From the NCBI GenBank assembly GCA_963819755.1, contig CAWFXB010000002.1:620001-684000 (forward strand): a stretch of 64,000 nt of DNA, given 5' to 3'. Below are positions 41,264 to 49,815 of this stretch, piece by piece. The DNA comes from VRUE01 sp963819755. GTDB taxonomy: Bacteria > Actinomycetota > Thermoleophilia > Solirubrobacterales > 70-9. Under the pieces are notes generated by a model. It searched no databases. It was not told the DNA's origin and worked only from the letters and a program-made list of their open reading frames with translations. The first letter of the stretch is position 1; each line of letters begins with the position of its first letter. A program made the position numbers and the translations under genes.

Positions 41264-42970
41264 TCAGCCGGCGCTGGCCGCGGCGAGCGGACAGACGTAA
41301 GTGGGGCCGTCGACGACCACGAACCAGGGATCCGGTGCGGAGTCCGCCGGCAGCGCCAGGCTCGCCCACTCGCCGGGCTCGAGCCTGCCCAGCCTCACCC
41401 CCGGGCCACCGGTGCCGAAGCGACCCACCGCGACCTCGATCGGCCGCTTCGCGCGCGAGCCGAGCAGCGCGCCGGAGCGCGGCGCGGTGAAGAAGACGCC
41501 GTGCCGGGGCTTTCCGTCGAGCGAGCTCGGACAAGCGGGTGGTTCTGCCGGCGCGGGGGACGGACGAAGATCCAAGCCGAGCGCGCCGACCAGGCTCGCG
41601 TCGGCTATCTCGCGCCGTTCCAGGCTCTGTTCGCGGAGTTCGTCGAGCGGCATCCCGAGATGGCCGAAGCGATCAGCGGCTTCGAGGTAGTCGCCTGCTT
41701 CGAGCGGCGTGAAGACGCTGCCGCCGAGATCGGTCACCCGCTTGTCCTTGCCGGGAGCGTATTCCGGCGGGATCGGGCCCCTGACCAGGTCCAGCATCGC
41801 GTACTCGACGCGGCTGGTCGTCGCATCGTTCAGCTGCGGCCCGCGACCGTCGTAGAGCTTGGCGACGTTCGGCGGTATGGCGAAGGCGACGACCCCGAGG
41901 GCGACGAACACGGCCACGGCCGGCAGGCGCGCTCCGGATAGGGCGTCGGCGGCGACGAGGAAGACCAGCAGCGTGCCGACGAAGATGTAGCGCGAGGAAT
42001 CGGCGGCACGGCCGCCGAGGGCGATCAGGATCCAGTAGGCGACGGCGACACCGAGGAAGACCCAGAGCGTGCGGGGCACGCCGCCGCGGAAGACCCGCCA
42101 GGCCAGGGCGACGACCGCGAGCGCGGCGAGGGCCGAGCCCCAGCCGGTGATCCCGGTAGTCGGCTGGAAGACACCCGCGCCGGTCGGGTTGAGGCCGAAG
42201 ACCGAGCCCGCGATCGCGGCGATCGCGTTGGTCACCGTGAGCGGGATCAGCTTGACGTTCGCCAGTTCGATCGACGGCTGGTCGAAGTGCTGCGCCCAGA
42301 GCCACCAGCCGCCGTAGAGGGCGATCGGGACGAGGAAGATCCAGACCCGCCGCCAGCGGTCCGGGCGGAGCAGGACGGCGATCGCGATGCCGGCGGCGAA
42401 GGCGAGGCCCAGCTCGATCATCGCGATCGAGAGGATCAGCAGGCAGCAGGCGGCGACGTCGCCCCTGCGGTCGCCGCGCTGCAGGGCGAGGATCGCGCCC
42501 AGGCCCAGGGCGAGCGCGTAGATCGTGTGCAGGTCGAAGGCCCAGAGGAAGGACTCCCAGGCGTAGCCGAGGAAGAGCAGCGAGAGGCAGGGCACGAGCG
42601 CCACGAGCGGCCCGACCCTGCGCCTGGCGAGGGCGAAGAAGAGACCGACGCAGACCATCACGCCGGCGACGTCGAAGGCGCGGAAGACCGCGTAGTTGGC
42701 GCCGAAGACTTCGAAGATCCCGCGGTAGATCAACTTGCCGAGAACCTGCAGGTGGCCGTTGCTCGGCGCGAGGAAGTATTCGAGGCCGTGCGAGGGCCTG
42801 ATGTCCCCGGTCCCGTGGACGAGGAACTGGGCGTAGTAGAAGATGTCGTCGTTGACGAAGGTGAGGCCGTCCCCGGCGATCATCAGCCAGGTCGCCGATA
42901 CGCACATCGCCGCGACGAGCAACAGCAGCGCGAGCCGGTCCTCGCCGATCGACCGGACCCACCGCTGCAT
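41264..42970 (-). CDS. GT-C-like multi-pass membrane protein, paralog 3
   Basis: This protein is 568 residues long from the ATG at 42970, which shares a base with the preceding stop (TGATG). It has about 10 transmembrane helices, the acidic first loop FVNDDIFYYAQF, then APSNGHLQVLGKLIYRGIFE, ARRRVGPLVALVPCLSLLFL and ESFLWAFDLHTIYAL, which follow paralog 2 closely. The extracytoplasmic C-terminal domain ends VVDGPTYVCPLAA with the conserved Cys. It lies tail-to-tail with paralog 2 with 17 bp between the corrected ends, an inverted paralog arrangement. The function is inferred as sugar transfer at the outer face. Confidence 0.72.
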   Translation of the reverse strand: MQRWVRSIGEDRLALLLLVAAMCVSATWLMIAGDGLTFVNDDIFYYAQFLVHGTGDIRPSHGLEYFLAPSNGHLQVLGKLIYRGIFEVFGANYAVFRAFDVAGVMVCVGLFFALARRRVGPLVALVPCLSLLFLGYAWESFLWAFDLHTIYALALGLGAILALQRGDRRGDVAACCLLILSIAMIELGLAFAAGIAIAVLLRPDRWRRVWIFLVPIALYGGWWLWAQHFDQPSIELANVKLIPLTVTNAIAAIAGSVFGLNPTGAGVFQPTTGITGWGSALAALAVVALAWRVFRGGVPRTLWVFLGVAVAYWILIALGGRAADSSRYIFVGTLLVFLVAADALSGARLPAVAVFVALGVVAFAIPPNVAKLYDGRGPQLNDATTSRVEYAMLDLVRGPIPPEYAPGKDKRVTDLGGSVFTPLEAGDYLEAADRFGHLGMPLDELREQSLERREIADASLVGALGLDLRPSPAPAEPPACPSSLDGKPRHGVFFTAPRSGALLGSRAKRPIEVAVGRFGTGGPGVRLGRLEPGEWASLALPADSAPDPWFVVVDGPTYVCPLAAASAG

Positions 42971-44913
42971 CAGGAGCCTCGTTTGGGCAGCTCGAGCTGG
43001 AACTGGCCCGATTCTTCGACGGTTTCGAAGTCTTCTTCGATGTAGCGGGCCAGGGGGGTGTCGGGGGGTTCCTTGCCGCTGAGCCACATCCCGGCGACCT
43101 TTTCGTTGCGCAGTACGCATGGGCGCGGCGTGCGGCGCAGCTGGGCCAGGATGCGCGCCTGTCCCTTGTCGTCGAGGGCGGCAACCCAAGCGCCCGGCGC
43201 AGATGGCTTCGGCGGCGTGGTGCCGGACCAGAGGTAGAGGCTGTCGACGTTGGGGTAGCCGATGAAGTTCGAGCAGTTGCGTTCGATGAAGCCGACCGCC
43301 TGTTCATATTCTTCGACCTGTTCGGGCGCGAGGTGGACGTCGCCCGCTCCGGCGAAGGGCAGCGCAGGCCATTCGTCGTAGGTGATCGTGTCGCTCGTCG
43401 CCGGCAGGACGATCTGGCCCCAGGCCAGCATCCCGACCAGGGCGGCGCCGGCGACGGCTACGATCGACCCGAAGCGCCGCAGCTCGAGCTCGCCACGGGC
43501 CGCGCTCCAGGCCCGCATCGAGGCGATGGCGTCGGCGATGCAGAGCGCTCCGACCGGCGCGAACATCAGCGAGGCGACGCCGATCTGCGCGCCGGGGACC
43601 GGGTAGGCGCCGAGCACTCCGGCGACCGCAATCGCCGCCAGCGCGACGCGCAGGAAGCGCTTGTATGGCGGCTCCAGCGGTCCTGCCGGAGGAACTACCG
43701 CGACCCAGGAGAGCAGCAGCGGCAGGATGTCCGGGTTGGTGCTGGGGTTGAGCCCGAACGGCGACGCGTGGGAGATCGTCAGCCACATCGTCAGGCCGGC
43801 CAGGCCGCGCAGGAGAGCGGGCCACAGCGCCGGCTTGCCGATGCCGGCAGTCCGCAGCTTGACCGTGAGGACGGCCGCCGCGAGGGCCGCGACCCCCCAG
43901 TAGACGGCCTGATCCGGCGTCGGAAAGGCGCCCTTGGCGACGTTGCGCACGTTGATCGCCTGGACGATCATGCCGTTGTAGAGGTCGCTCGGGCTGGTAC
44001 CGAGCAACATGATCGTGGCGAGGACCGCGACGATCGTGGCGAGGCAACCGCCGAGCGCCGCGATCAGCCAGCGGCCGAGCTCCACCTGTCGCTCCCCCCG
44101 GGCCGGGAGCAGCGGCCAGGCCGCGGCGACGATCGCGGCGGAGCCGAGGGCCTCCATGGTGATGAAGGAGCGCACCCAGCCTTCGCGCAGGTCCGAGAAC
44201 ATGACGACGAGGGGCATCGCCAGGAAGGCCACGATCACGGGCCAGCGCAACCAGGGACGGCGGCTCACCGGCTCCCAGGTCAGCGCCGCCGCCAGCGCCA
44301 CCCCGGCGATCGCGTAGGCGCCGAAGTTGATCTTGGTCATCAGCGCCGCCCCCAGTAGGGCGCCCGCGACCGCGCCCGCGAGCGCCACGCGCCGCCCCGG
44401 CCCACGCACAGCCGCGAGCACGAAACCGGCGAGGAGGAGGACGAGCAGGCCGTGTGGGTGCATCGGCTCGGGAAAGAGCGCGTAGAGCGCCGCGAAGGCG
44501 ACGATCATCCCCGCCCCGCCAAGTGCCAGGCGACCGGTGAGGCGCTGGCAGGCGAGGCCGATCAGAAAGCTCGTCGCCACCCAGATGACGATCACGATCA
44601 GGCGGCTGGTGTCGGTGGTGACATGCAGCCCGAGCGAGAAGATGCCGCCGAAGAACTCGAAGAAGAACGGGCCGTAGGGGGAGAAGACGTCTTTGTAGAG
44701 GGCGTCACCGTGGGCGAAGGCGTTGAGTGAGACCAGCAGCGTCCCCTCGTCGTCGTAGTCGACGAAGGTGGTGAAGATCGCCATGTAGGCGGCGACCACC
44801 GCGCCGATCGCGATCAGCGCGTAGAGGGCGATCGCGCGGACCGCCGGGTCCTCGAAGGTTTCCCGCCATAGAGAAGGCGCCTTTGAGGCGGGGGGCGATG
44901 GGGCGTCGCTCAT
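42970..44913 (-). CDS. GT39/PMT-like integral membrane glycosyltransferase
   Basis: This 647-residue protein has about 12 transmembrane helices and a C-terminal soluble domain. The first extracytoplasmic loop carries FVDYDDEGTLLVSLNAFAHG and DVFSPYGPFFFEFFGG, the DDE-type acidic motif and following aromatic segment of GT-C enzymes such as protein O-mannosyltransferases and arabinosyltransferases. It is coupled to the upstream polyprenol-phosphate sugar synthase gene by ATGA and to paralog 3 downstream by TGATG. The three therefore look like a donor synthase with two consuming transferases. Confidence 0.78.
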   Translation of the reverse strand: MSDAPSPPASKAPSLWRETFEDPAVRAIALYALIAIGAVVAAYMAIFTTFVDYDDEGTLLVSLNAFAHGDALYKDVFSPYGPFFFEFFGGIFSLGLHVTTDTSRLIVIVIWVATSFLIGLACQRLTGRLALGGAGMIVAFAALYALFPEPMHPHGLLVLLLAGFVLAAVRGPGRRVALAGAVAGALLGAALMTKINFGAYAIAGVALAAALTWEPVSRRPWLRWPVIVAFLAMPLVVMFSDLREGWVRSFITMEALGSAAIVAAAWPLLPARGERQVELGRWLIAALGGCLATIVAVLATIMLLGTSPSDLYNGMIVQAINVRNVAKGAFPTPDQAVYWGVAALAAAVLTVKLRTAGIGKPALWPALLRGLAGLTMWLTISHASPFGLNPSTNPDILPLLLSWVAVVPPAGPLEPPYKRFLRVALAAIAVAGVLGAYPVPGAQIGVASLMFAPVGALCIADAIASMRAWSAARGELELRRFGSIVAVAGAALVGMLAWGQIVLPATSDTITYDEWPALPFAGAGDVHLAPEQVEEYEQAVGFIERNCSNFIGYPNVDSLYLWSGTTPPKPSAPGAWVAALDDKGQARILAQLRRTPRPCVLRNEKVAGMWLSGKEPPDTPLARYIEEDFETVEESGQFQLELPKRGS

Positions 44914-45644
44914 CGGCGCTGCTTTCCGCCGAAGCGCAGCAGGGGAACGCGCCAGGCGGCCTCGGCGACGATCGAGCGGTCCATCTTGGACGTCCCGGTG
45001 CGGCGGTCGCGGAAGACGATCGGCACCTCGACGACCGTGAAGCCGCGCTCGATCACGCGGTAGGTCATCTCGACCTGGAAGGCGTACCCGCGGGAGCGGA
45101 TCGAGTCGAGGTCGATCGCCTCCAGCACCTCGCGGCGGAAGCACTTGAAGCCGCCGGTGAGGTCCTGCACGTGGACGCCGAGGACGAGCCGCGCATAGGC
45201 GCTGCCGCCGCGGCTGATCGCCCGCCGCAACGTGCTCCAGTCGCCGACACCGCCGCCGGGAACGTAGCGCGAGCCGATCGCCAGGTCGGCTCGTTCGCCG
45301 GCCTCGAGCAGGCGCGGCAGGTAGGCCGGGTCGTGGGAGAAATCGGAGTCCATCTCCAGCACCAGCCCGGCGCCCCCCTCGAGCGCCCGGCGGAAGCCGG
45401 CGATGTAGGCCGGGCCGAGACCTTCCTTGCGCGGCCGGTGCAGGACGTTGACGGCCTCGTGCTGCGCCGCCAAGCGGTCGGCGATCTCACCGGTGCCGTC
45501 GGGTGAGTTGTCGTCGACGACGAGCACGCGAGCCGTCGGGGGGAGCTTTGCCAAAACGGCCTCGACGAAGGCCTCGACGTTGCCGGCCTCATTGTAGGTC
45601 GGCAGGACGAGCCAGGCCGGACCCTCTGGTACAGGCGGGGGCAT
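44910..45644 (-). CDS. Polyprenol monophosphomannose synthase-like GT2
   Basis: This protein is 244 residues long from the ATG at 45644. It has the full DPM1 pattern: LVLPTYNEAGNVEAFVEAVL, LVVDDNSPDGTGEIAD, RPRKEGLGPAYIAGFRRAL, the DxD motif EMDSDFSHDP, AIGSRYVPGGGVGDW, DLTGGFKCFRREVLE and VEVPIVFRDRRTGTSKM. It makes a polyprenyl-phosphate hexose, most likely mannose, on the cytoplasmic face. It is coupled to the GT39-like gene. No C-terminal membrane domain is present, as in actinobacterial Ppm1 catalytic domains. Confidence 0.92.
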   Translation of the reverse strand: MPPPVPEGPAWLVLPTYNEAGNVEAFVEAVLAKLPPTARVLVVDDNSPDGTGEIADRLAAQHEAVNVLHRPRKEGLGPAYIAGFRRALEGGAGLVLEMDSDFSHDPAYLPRLLEAGERADLAIGSRYVPGGGVGDWSTLRRAISRGGSAYARLVLGVHVQDLTGGFKCFRREVLEAIDLDSIRSRGYAFQVEMTYRVIERGFTVVEVPIVFRDRRTGTSKMDRSIVAEAAWRVPLLRFGGKQRR

Positions 45645-45679
45645 CGGCGGGATGCTATTTGCTGGTCGGGCGCACAGGC

Positions 45680-46813
45680 CTACGGTCGCGCCTGGCCGCC
45701 GGTGATGTTGACGAAGGCATGCCAGGCGGGCTTGGCGTGGAAGCGGTTGCTTTCGCGAAAGAAGCCCACCGAGTCGCAGAAGTTGCAGTAGTAGCGGGAG
45801 TCTTTCCAGGTGAACCAGTAGGCGGCCTTGAGGTTGAGGCGGTTGCGATTGGCCAGCATGTAGCGGTAGGCGCCGCGCAGTTCGCGGGCCTGGCCCCCGA
45901 TGCCCTGCTCGAAGGCGACCACGTTGGGGTCGTTCTGGGAGCCCCAGCCCATCTCGGTGATGTAGAGGCCGGCGCCCGGGTCGTGGTTTTCGACCACCAC
46001 CTGCCGCATCCGCTCGACCATCGCTTCCAGGTCTTCGACGTGAAAGGCATACGGATGCAGGGCGACGTCGTCGAAGTAGTGCTTGATGCCGGGCACCTTG
46101 TAGAGCGCCGAGAGGAAGCTCGCCGCCGGCATGCCGCGCTTGCCGCCCTGGTCGGGTTCGCCGAAGAGGCCGGAGAGGAGGACCTTCGCCGAGGGATCGG
46201 CTGACTTGATCGCCCCGTAGCTGAGCTTCAGGAGACGCGCGTAGCGGCTGGGGGAGACCGGGTAGGCGAAATAGAAGAAGTTCGCCTCGTTCCAGATCTG
46301 CCAGAGGTGGAACGGTTTGGGCCGGCGCACGACGATCCCGTCCGGGTTGGCGGCCGCCGGGGTATGTTCGGCCCAGAATGCCCCGCCGGGCCCGTAGCGC
46401 TGCACCGCGGCCTTGACGAAGGCGGTCCATCCCTGCCGGGCGCGGGCGCTGTCGATCGGCAGCGTCGTCGTCTTGTGCGAGACCCAGCGCGGCACGCCGG
46501 AGAGGAAGGGCAGGACTTCCATTCCCTGGTTGGCGATCGTCGAGACTTCGCGATCGGTGCCTTCCCAGTTGTAGCCGCCGCGCTTGGTCGGCTGCACGCT
46601 TTCCCAGCCGATCGGCAGGCGGACGCTGCCGATCCTCGCCGCGTGCATGTATTCGGCGTCTTCTTCGGAGAGGGAAGCCTGCGGAACGATCCCGAAGAAG
46701 CTGCGCGGCGCCGCCTGGGCGCTCTCGGGGGAAGAGAGCAAGGTGGCCGTCACGACCGCGATCGCGGCAAGGGCCGCGAGGGCCATGACGATCGAGGCTC
46801 TCTTCATCTTCAT
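45680..46813 (-). CDS. Secreted glycosidase-like TIM-barrel protein (GH39/PslG-like), paralog 3
   Basis: This protein is 377 residues long from the ATG at 46813, chosen because GAGGAG ends six bases upstream; another ATG two codons earlier would sit directly against that site. The signal peptide ends near SAQAAP. Barrel motifs: VRLPIGWESVQPTKRGGYNW, LWQIWNEAN (acid/base Glu), LLSGLFGEPD, DVALHPYAF, and YITEMGWGSQ (nucleophile Glu). YCNFCDSVGFF and KPAWHAFVNITGG close it, as in paralogs 1 and 2. It is the first gene upstream of the DPM1/GT39 group, separated by 35 bp, and diverges from a GT87-like gene. Confidence 0.78.
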   Translation of the reverse strand: MKMKRASIVMALAALAAIAVVTATLLSSPESAQAAPRSFFGIVPQASLSEEDAEYMHAARIGSVRLPIGWESVQPTKRGGYNWEGTDREVSTIANQGMEVLPFLSGVPRWVSHKTTTLPIDSARARQGWTAFVKAAVQRYGPGGAFWAEHTPAAANPDGIVVRRPKPFHLWQIWNEANFFYFAYPVSPSRYARLLKLSYGAIKSADPSAKVLLSGLFGEPDQGGKRGMPAASFLSALYKVPGIKHYFDDVALHPYAFHVEDLEAMVERMRQVVVENHDPGAGLYITEMGWGSQNDPNVVAFEQGIGGQARELRGAYRYMLANRNRLNLKAAYWFTWKDSRYYCNFCDSVGFFRESNRFHAKPAWHAFVNITGGQARP

Positions 46814-46887
46814 GCTCATCTCCTCGGCTGAACCCCGAGCGGGGACGGAAGTCGCGGCGGAACACTAAGGCCTAGGATCGGCGGCCA

Positions 46888-48150
46888 ATGCGGGCGGCGC
46901 TGGGCAACCGAAAGATCTGGATCTGGGCGGCCGTCTGGCTGTTCACCCGTGGGCTGATCCTCAGTCACGTCGGCTTCTGGAACGACTCCACCGGGATCCA
47001 GGCCGAAGACGTCTCGATCTTCGGCGTCTGGTCCGAACAGCTCGGCGTGCACCACATGCTGCCCAACGAAGCAGCCTGGCAGTACCCGCCCGGCGCGGCG
47101 CTGCTGATGGTCCTGCCGCGGATCGGCGGCGGCGACTTCCTCGACCACTTCGTCGCGACGATGCTGATCTTCGACCTGATCGGCCTCGTGCTGTTGGCGA
47201 CCCTTGGCCGCCGCGAAGGGAGCGACGCCGGCGTCTGGGTCTGGCTGCTGGCGATGCCGATGCTGCGCGCCCTGCCGGTACTGAGGTTCGACCTTGTGCC
47301 GGCGGTGATCGCGATCGGCGCGCTGGTCGTCATTCACCGCCGCCCGGCCTGGTTCGGCGCCTTGGCCGGGCTCGGCGCGATGATCAAGGCCTGGCCGATC
47401 GCCCTCCTCTTCGGCGAGTGGGACCGGCGGCGGCTCTTACACGCCTGCGTGGGGGCCGCGGCGGCGGTCGCGCTCGTCTTCGCGATCTCCGCGATCGCCT
47501 TCGAAGGCGATCAGCTCAACTTCCTCAAAGAACAGAACGGGCGCGGCCTGCAGGTCGAAGCGGTCGCCAGCCTGCCCTGGCACCTCAACCAGTACGTGAC
47601 CGGAGAAGAACCGCATACCGCGCTCCGCTACCGGGCCTGGGAGATCGAAAGCGGCACCGCTGACACGATCGCCAACCTGCTCAAGTGGCTCTCGCTGGCT
47701 GCCCTGATCGGGTCGGGAGTTTGGTGGTGGGCGCGGGCGCGCGGCATCCGCCGCGGCCGGGAGGACCTGGCCGCCGCGGCGGTGAGCCGCGACTTCATCT
47801 TCACCGTGGTCCTGCTGCTGGTGGTGACCAGTCGCGTGCTCAGCCCTCAGTACATGATCTGGATGCTCGCCCTATCGGCCGTCGTCCTCACCGCCAGGAC
47901 CAGTGCTCTCAAGCGGCCGGCCTGGACGGTGATCGTGGCGGCACTGGTCACGACCAGCTCATACGGACCGATGGGTGCCTACAGCACGTCCTACAACGTC
48001 TACGGCTCGCCCTTCGTCATGCTCGTCCGCAACGGCCTCCTGCTGTTCGCCGCCATCGACGCGACGGTCGCGATGATCGCCCTGCTGCGGGAACGGCGGC
48101 GGGAGGGCCGCAGCGTGCCGGAGGCGGCGGAGGGGACCGCGGCGCTCTAA
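46888..48150 (+). CDS. GT87/DUF2029-like polyprenyl-phosphate-dependent mannosyltransferase
   Basis: This 420-residue protein has about 10-12 transmembrane helices. The first loop FWNDSTGIQAEDVSIFGVW carries acidic residues, followed by AAWQYPPGAALLMVLP. RFDLVPAVIAIGALVV and GLGAMIKAWPIALLFGEWDR are the characteristic RFD and KxWP blocks of GT87 (PimE-like) enzymes. VLSPQYMIWMLAL near residue 315 is also typical. It would transfer mannose from polyprenyl-phosphate-mannose, matching the DPM1-like gene nearby. It is followed after 15 bp by an asparagine-synthase-like gene. Confidence 0.85.
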   Translation: MRAALGNRKIWIWAAVWLFTRGLILSHVGFWNDSTGIQAEDVSIFGVWSEQLGVHHMLPNEAAWQYPPGAALLMVLPRIGGGDFLDHFVATMLIFDLIGLVLLATLGRREGSDAGVWVWLLAMPMLRALPVLRFDLVPAVIAIGALVVIHRRPAWFGALAGLGAMIKAWPIALLFGEWDRRRLLHACVGAAAAVALVFAISAIAFEGDQLNFLKEQNGRGLQVEAVASLPWHLNQYVTGEEPHTALRYRAWEIESGTADTIANLLKWLSLAALIGSGVWWWARARGIRRGREDLAAAAVSRDFIFTVVLLLVVTSRVLSPQYMIWMLALSAVVLTARTSALKRPAWTVIVAALVTTSSYGPMGAYSTSYNVYGSPFVMLVRNGLLLFAAIDATVAMIALLRERRREGRSVPEAAEGTAAL

Positions 48151-48165
48151 GGGCGGCCGGCAGCA

Positions 48166-49815
48166 ATGGACGCACCGAGCCGAGCGCCCCTCGCCTGCGG
48201 CGCTCTGGGCGACTACAGCCGCGAGCGGGTGCTGGCGATGTCGGCAGCGCTGGGCGGGGATCCCCGCCCGGTCCACGAGGATCCCGGCTCGATCCTGCTG
48301 CTCGATCGCGAGCCGCTGCGCTGGGGCGGCGGGCACCGGCGCGGCCTCGGCTGGACCTGCGGCAGCCTCTGGCGCGAGGGCGCGACCGAGTGGCAGCAGG
48401 CCTCCCAGGGCGGCGCCTGCGGACTGGCGATAGAAGGGCGGCGACGGTACCTGCACAGCTCTATCAGTGGCCTCGGTCCGCTCTACTGGATCGACCAGGG
48501 CGGCGCCACCTACTTCGCCACGCGCATCGACCCGCTGGTCGAGACCTCGCCCGCGCCGCTTTCGGTCGACTGGGACGCCTGGGCGGCGATCATCGCCCTG
48601 CGCTACGCGCTCGGCGAGCGGACGCCGTTCGCCGAGGTCCGCCGCCTCGGCCCGCACTCCACGCTGCGCCGCCGCCTCGGCCGTAACCGGGTGCGGGCGC
48701 ACCGCTGGCCCTGGGCGGAGATCGAACCGCGCCTCGACCACGCGGAAGGCGCCGAGGCCACGGCGGTAGCGCTGCGCGAGATGGTCGCGGAGCTCGGCGG
48801 CGAGCTCGCCCTCCCCCTGAGCGGCGGGCTCGACTCGCGCCTGCTGCTCTCCACCGTCGTCTCGCTCGGGCGGGCGTCGCCGCTGGCGCTGACCGTCAGC
48901 GACGACGAGGGGGCCCGCTTCGAGCAGGAGCCGGCGGAGATGGTCGCGCGAGCGCTGGAGGTGCCGTGGGAGGAGGTCGGCGCCGCGGTCGAGGACTACC
49001 CGGCGGACTGGGAGGAGCGCGCCCGGCGGGTCGAGCACCAGTTCGTCGACCATGCCTGGCTGGTGCCGCTCGCCCGCCGGATCGAATCCGCGCCCGGGCC
49101 GGCGCTCGACGGCTTCGCGCTCGACTCGCTGCTGCAGACCGGCGCCCGCTTCCACAGCCCGGAGGTGATCGATCCGCCAAACCCTCGAGCCGGCACGCGG
49201 GCGCTGTTCGACCGCCTGCGACTGTACGGGCTCACCCACGAGGCGCTCGAACCGCGCTTCGGGGAGCCGCTCGTCGAGCGCGCCCGCGCCCAGTTCGAAG
49301 CCACGGCGCAACCGTTCGAGGGCCATCCCTCCCAACCGGTGCTCTCCCTCTACGCGACCAGGACCGTGCGCGGCGTCTCGACCTACCCGAGCGGGCTGCT
49401 CGGCACGGGAGCCCAGGTGCTCGCACCGGGGATCGACGACAGGGTCGCCACGGCGATGCTCTCGGTGCCCTCGGCGGTGAAGCGCGAGGGCTCGATGCAC
49501 GGCGCGATCCAGGCGCACGTCGAGCCACGGCTGCTGGCGCTGCCGTCGACCGGGGACACCGAGCGCACGCCGCCGGTGCTGCCGCGCCGCTGGCGCTCGG
49601 AGCCGGCGTTGGCGATGCACCGTCGCCGGCTCGAAGACGGGCCGCTGGCAGCGCACATCGCTCCCGAGCTGCTGGCCTGGCTCAGGGATCCCGGACGGGG
49701 GGAGCTTTCTCCACACCTCCGCCTGGGGATGGAGGCGCTGAGCCTCTTCCACTCGTGGTGCGATCGCTACCGGGCGCGGCTGCGCGCGGTGGATCCAGCC
49801 GACCTGATCGGCTGA
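48166..49815 (+). CDS. Asparagine-synthase-like ATP-dependent amidotransferase/ligase
   Basis: This 549-residue protein has a C-terminal ATP-pyrophosphatase domain with the PP-loop LALPLSGGLDSRLLLSTV near residue 215, ALTVSDDEGARFEQEPAEMV and SLYATRTVRGVSTYPSGLLG. The N-terminal 150 residues resemble an Asn synthase glutaminase fold (RYLHSSISGLGPLYWIDQGG), but no Cys follows the start Met, so glutamine cannot be hydrolysed in the usual way. It may adenylate a carboxylate, for instance a uronic acid, and use free ammonia or another amine. Its 3' end overlaps the convergent GT gene by 134 bp. Confidence 0.78.
   Translation: MDAPSRAPLACGALGDYSRERVLAMSAALGGDPRPVHEDPGSILLLDREPLRWGGGHRRGLGWTCGSLWREGATEWQQASQGGACGLAIEGRRRYLHSSISGLGPLYWIDQGGATYFATRIDPLVETSPAPLSVDWDAWAAIIALRYALGERTPFAEVRRLGPHSTLRRRLGRNRVRAHRWPWAEIEPRLDHAEGAEATAVALREMVAELGGELALPLSGGLDSRLLLSTVVSLGRASPLALTVSDDEGARFEQEPAEMVARALEVPWEEVGAAVEDYPADWEERARRVEHQFVDHAWLVPLARRIESAPGPALDGFALDSLLQTGARFHSPEVIDPPNPRAGTRALFDRLRLYGLTHEALEPRFGEPLVERARAQFEATAQPFEGHPSQPVLSLYATRTVRGVSTYPSGLLGTGAQVLAPGIDDRVATAMLSVPSAVKREGSMHGAIQAHVEPRLLALPSTGDTERTPPVLPRRWRSEPALAMHRRRLEDGPLAAHIAPELLAWLRDPGRGELSPHLRLGMEALSLFHSWCDRYRARLRAVDPADLIG

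Noticed and set aside
43333..44358. Plus-strand open frame opposite the GT39-like gene
   Set aside because: It is Arg/Gly/Asp-rich with no motif, fully antisense to a conserved multi-pass protein gene.
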